Source: a bacterium
Lineage (GTDB): Bacteria > Verrucomicrobiota > Verrucomicrobiia > Limisphaerales > UBA11358
NCBI GenBank assembly: GCA_021781185.1
Contig: JAJXXI010000355.1
Coordinates: 1 to 6,827, forward strand
Direction of reading: 5' to 3'
DNA: 6,827 bases
The notes below the pieces were generated by a model. The model was given only the letters and a program-made list of their open reading frames with translations. It made no database searches and was not told where the DNA came from. A program made the position numbers and the translations under genes. Every line of letters starts with the position of its first letter. Position 1 is the first letter of the stretch. This document shows, piece by piece, positions 5,470 through 6,827 of this stretch.

Positions 5470-6540
5470 ATGGCAGGAAACAAAGGCTTTGCCGCCGTCG
5501 AAAAACTCGCCCAGCGCACCCAGGCGCAGCGGGGAGGCAACGACCGGCGACCGGACAACTTCGACCGCAGCGCGCCCGACGCACTCGCCTTGTGGCGCGA
5601 CGCCTACCTGGAATCCCTCGGCGCACGAAACTACGCCGAAGGCACGCTGGAGGGGCGGCGCGATGCCCTTAAAGTGTTCCTGGCCTGGGCTGCCGAGCGT
5701 GACCTGACACGCGCCGGACAGATCACCCGTCCGATTTTGGAAAGTTATCAGCGCTGGCTCTGGCGTTGCACCAAGGCCAACGGCCAGCGGCTGGGCTGGA
5801 GCACGCAACGCAACCGGCTGGGCGTGCTCAAAGATTTTTTCCGCTGGGTGACGCGGCAGGATGTCATCCTGCACAACCCGGCCAGCGAGGTGGAACTGCC
5901 CCGGATGGAAAAGCGGCTGCCCCAGGCCGTGCTGACATTGCCCGAAGTGGAACGGCTGCTCGCCGTGCCGGACGTGACCGACCCGCTGGGCATCCGCGAC
6001 CGGACGATGTTGGAAGTTTTTTACTCATGCGGCATCCGGCGCACCGAGCTTTGCCGCATTGACCTGCCCGACGTGAACACCGAGCGGCGCACGTTGCACG
6101 TCCGTTTGGGCAAGGGCAAAAAAGACCGCGTTGTCCCCATCGGCACGCGGGCGGTTCACTGGCTGGAACATTACTTGCAGGCCGTGCGCCCGCGTCTGTG
6201 CCTGGACACGCGCACGCAGGCGTTGTTCCTCACCGGCTACGGCGGGCCGTTTAATCCCGATGTTGTGTCCCGCATGGTCGCCGCGTGGCTGGCCAAGGCC
6301 GGGTTGAAACGCCGGGGCTGCTGCCACATCCTGCGGCACACCTGCGCGACGCACATGCTGGAAAACGGGGCCGACATCCGGTTCATTCAGCAGTTGCTTG
6401 GACACGAAAAACTCGACACGACCGCCATTTATACGGAGGTCAGCATCAAACAGCTTCAAGAGGTTCACGCCCGCTGCCATCCATCGGCGAAAGCGGCGGA
6501 GCCGCAAAATCCCGCTTCCATTCCCGCGTCAAAAGTGTAA
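5470..6540 (+). CDS. XerC/D-like tyrosine recombinase (integrase)
   Basis: A 356-residue recombinase that cuts and rejoins DNA through a phosphotyrosine intermediate. The full catalytic set is present with normal spacing: R190 (SCGIRRTEL), K215 (GKGKKDRVVP), H286 and R289 (HILRHTCATHML), H312 (LGHEKLDTT) and the nucleophile Y321 (AIYTEVS). Residues about 38-135 form the N-terminal core-binding domain (YAEGTLEGRRDALKVFLAW...). The first 35 residues are a polar lead. The ending SIKQLQEVHARCHPSA is like that of XerD, which in the Xer proteins mediates partner contacts. The ATG at 5470 is 2 bases after the primase stop and lacks a clear ribosome binding site, so translation is probably coupled. 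Its position next to the right 48-bp repeat suggests it acts on that repeat to integrate and excise the element. A role as a dimer-resolving enzyme of a circular plasmid is the main alternative. Confidence 0.9.
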   Translation: MAGNKGFAAVEKLAQRTQAQRGGNDRRPDNFDRSAPDALALWRDAYLESLGARNYAEGTLEGRRDALKVFLAWAAERDLTRAGQITRPILESYQRWLWRCTKANGQRLGWSTQRNRLGVLKDFFRWVTRQDVILHNPASEVELPRMEKRLPQAVLTLPEVERLLAVPDVTDPLGIRDRTMLEVFYSCGIRRTELCRIDLPDVNTERRTLHVRLGKGKKDRVVPIGTRAVHWLEHYLQAVRPRLCLDTRTQALFLTGYGGPFNPDVVSRMVAAWLAKAGLKRRGCCHILRHTCATHMLENGADIRFIQQLLGHEKLDTTAIYTEVSIKQLQEVHARCHPSAKAAEPQNPASIPASKV

Positions 6541-6779
6541 TCTCGTGACGTGGTTGCCGACGCACAAAGTTGCTTCACTTTTTTAGCTGCTGACCGGGAG
6601 TCAAGCCGCCCGGCAATGTGCTACTTTCGGGCCACTCTTGGACTACCGGCCACACCGAACTTGCACCGCAGTTTTGCTCCACCGCCCAAAAACTCGCGTC
6701 CGGGGTTTTTCCGGCTGCCCATCGGGTCAGACTTCCCGGCGAGGCCGTGGCCGCTCAATGTTCACGCCGGGTTCAAGGG
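6541..6779. other. Non-coding right end between the recombinase and the right repeat
   Basis: About 240 bp with no supported gene. All three plus-strand frames are open over much of it, which reflects composition more than coding; the two that begin with ATG (6550, 6618) give proteins without family character. It holds a weak terminator-like hairpin near 6566-6584 and a 7-bp inverted repeat, CCCGGCG (6735-6741) with CGCCGGG (6765-6771), ending 8 bases before the repeat. The stretch next to the repeat is where arm or accessory sites for the recombinase would be expected. Confidence 0.4.
6566..6584 (+). terminator. Weak terminator-like hairpin after the recombinase gene
   Basis: AAAGT (6566-6570) can pair with ACTTT (6577-6581) around a 6-base loop and runs into a six-T tract (6579-6584), 26 bases past the stop codon. 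The stem is short and AT-rich, so termination would be inefficient. A longer pairing of AAAAGTG at 6531-6537 with CACTTTT at 6576-6582 is also possible. Confidence 0.25.
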
Positions 6780-6827
6780 TCTGTTCTTACAAAACTGTGT
6801 CGGGTCGGCATGAATGGCTAAATCGTG
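6780..6827 (+). repeat. Right copy of the 48-bp direct repeat (candidate attR core)
   Basis: This copy is identical to 1-48 and lies 239 bp downstream of the recombinase stop codon. In the RHS frame (codons from 6782) it again reads CSYKTV...WLNR. Upstream the frame stays open back to a TAG at 6584, with an in-frame ATG at 6758. If the element is integrated in an RHS gene, the displaced original tip of that gene should begin immediately right of this copy. Confidence 0.85.

Larger units (their letters stand above)
1..6827. mobile_element. Putative integrative element carrying an RHS toxin tip, bounded by 48-bp direct repeats
   Basis: The two ends of the window are identical over 48 bases. 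A tyrosine recombinase gene lies next to the right repeat, and a primase-helicase plus an XRE regulator form the rest of the backbone. No conjugation, capsid or plasmid-partition gene is visible, so this resembles a minimal integrating satellite rather than a conjugative element or a phage. The cargo is an RHS C-terminal tip with a likely immunity gene, and the left repeat is part of the RHS reading frame. The window may be an integrated copy with attL and attR, or a circular molecule of about 6779 bp whose ends overlap. Exact limits cannot be fixed because both repeats touch the window edges and could be longer than 48 bp. Confidence 0.6.

Noticed and set aside
6550..6821. Two plus-strand frames between the recombinase and the right end
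   Set aside because: They overlap each other in different frames, lack ribosome binding sites and recognisable domains, and run into the repeat in frames other than the RHS frame.
1..6827. CRISPR array, tRNA or rRNA genes
   Set aside because: No regularly spaced identical repeats with unique spacers and no tRNA or rRNA signature were found on either strand; the attachment target appears to be an RHS coding sequence and not a tRNA gene.

Overview
This window looks like a small integrative mobile element of about 6.8 kb, caught from end to end. The first 48 bases (1-48) are repeated exactly as the last 48 (6780-6827). Between the two copies lie an RHS toxin tip with its likely immunity gene, an XRE-family regulator, a large primase-helicase and a tyrosine recombinase. 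The same repeat would also be present if the window were the linearised sequence of a roughly 6779-bp circle, which could be the excised form of the element. The style of the RHS core ([16 protein letters not shown]) and the primase-ATPase type suggest Verrucomicrobiota or a related PVC-group bacterium. That assignment is an impression from the protein sequences, not a search result.

Layout, left to right. Bases 1-988 are AT-richer than the rest. They hold the C-terminal end of an RHS/YD-repeat protein (3-626, entering from outside the window) and, overlapping it by one base, a 120-residue putative immunity protein (626-988). Bases 989-1291 have no convincing gene but carry three 10-bp repeats spaced 50 and 25 bp apart. 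Bases 1292-1672 (minus strand) encode a basic protein of unknown function, with a perfect 16-bp palindrome just upstream. Bases 1693-1975 are gene-poor and strongly structured, with two GC-rich hairpins sharing a TGC loop. Bases 1976-2311 (minus) encode the XRE regulator, divergent from the primase-helicase (2423-5467, plus). The recombinase (5470-6540, plus) follows after a 2-base gap. Bases 6541-6779 are a non-coding right end leading into the second repeat.

How the parts may fit together. The repeat lies inside the RHS reading frame and ends on the first base of the codon for the Asp in RDP, the start of the conserved DP...DPLG segment at the end of RHS cores. Recombination between the element and a chromosomal RHS gene at this sequence would therefore keep the frame. 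It would graft a new core end, toxin tip and immunity gene onto the resident RHS core and push the old tip beyond the right repeat. The recombinase would catalyse the exchange, the primase-helicase would copy the excised circle much as in P4-like satellites, and the XRE protein would control the replication-recombination operon. I infer this toxin-swapping model from the layout; sequence outside the window would be needed to confirm it.
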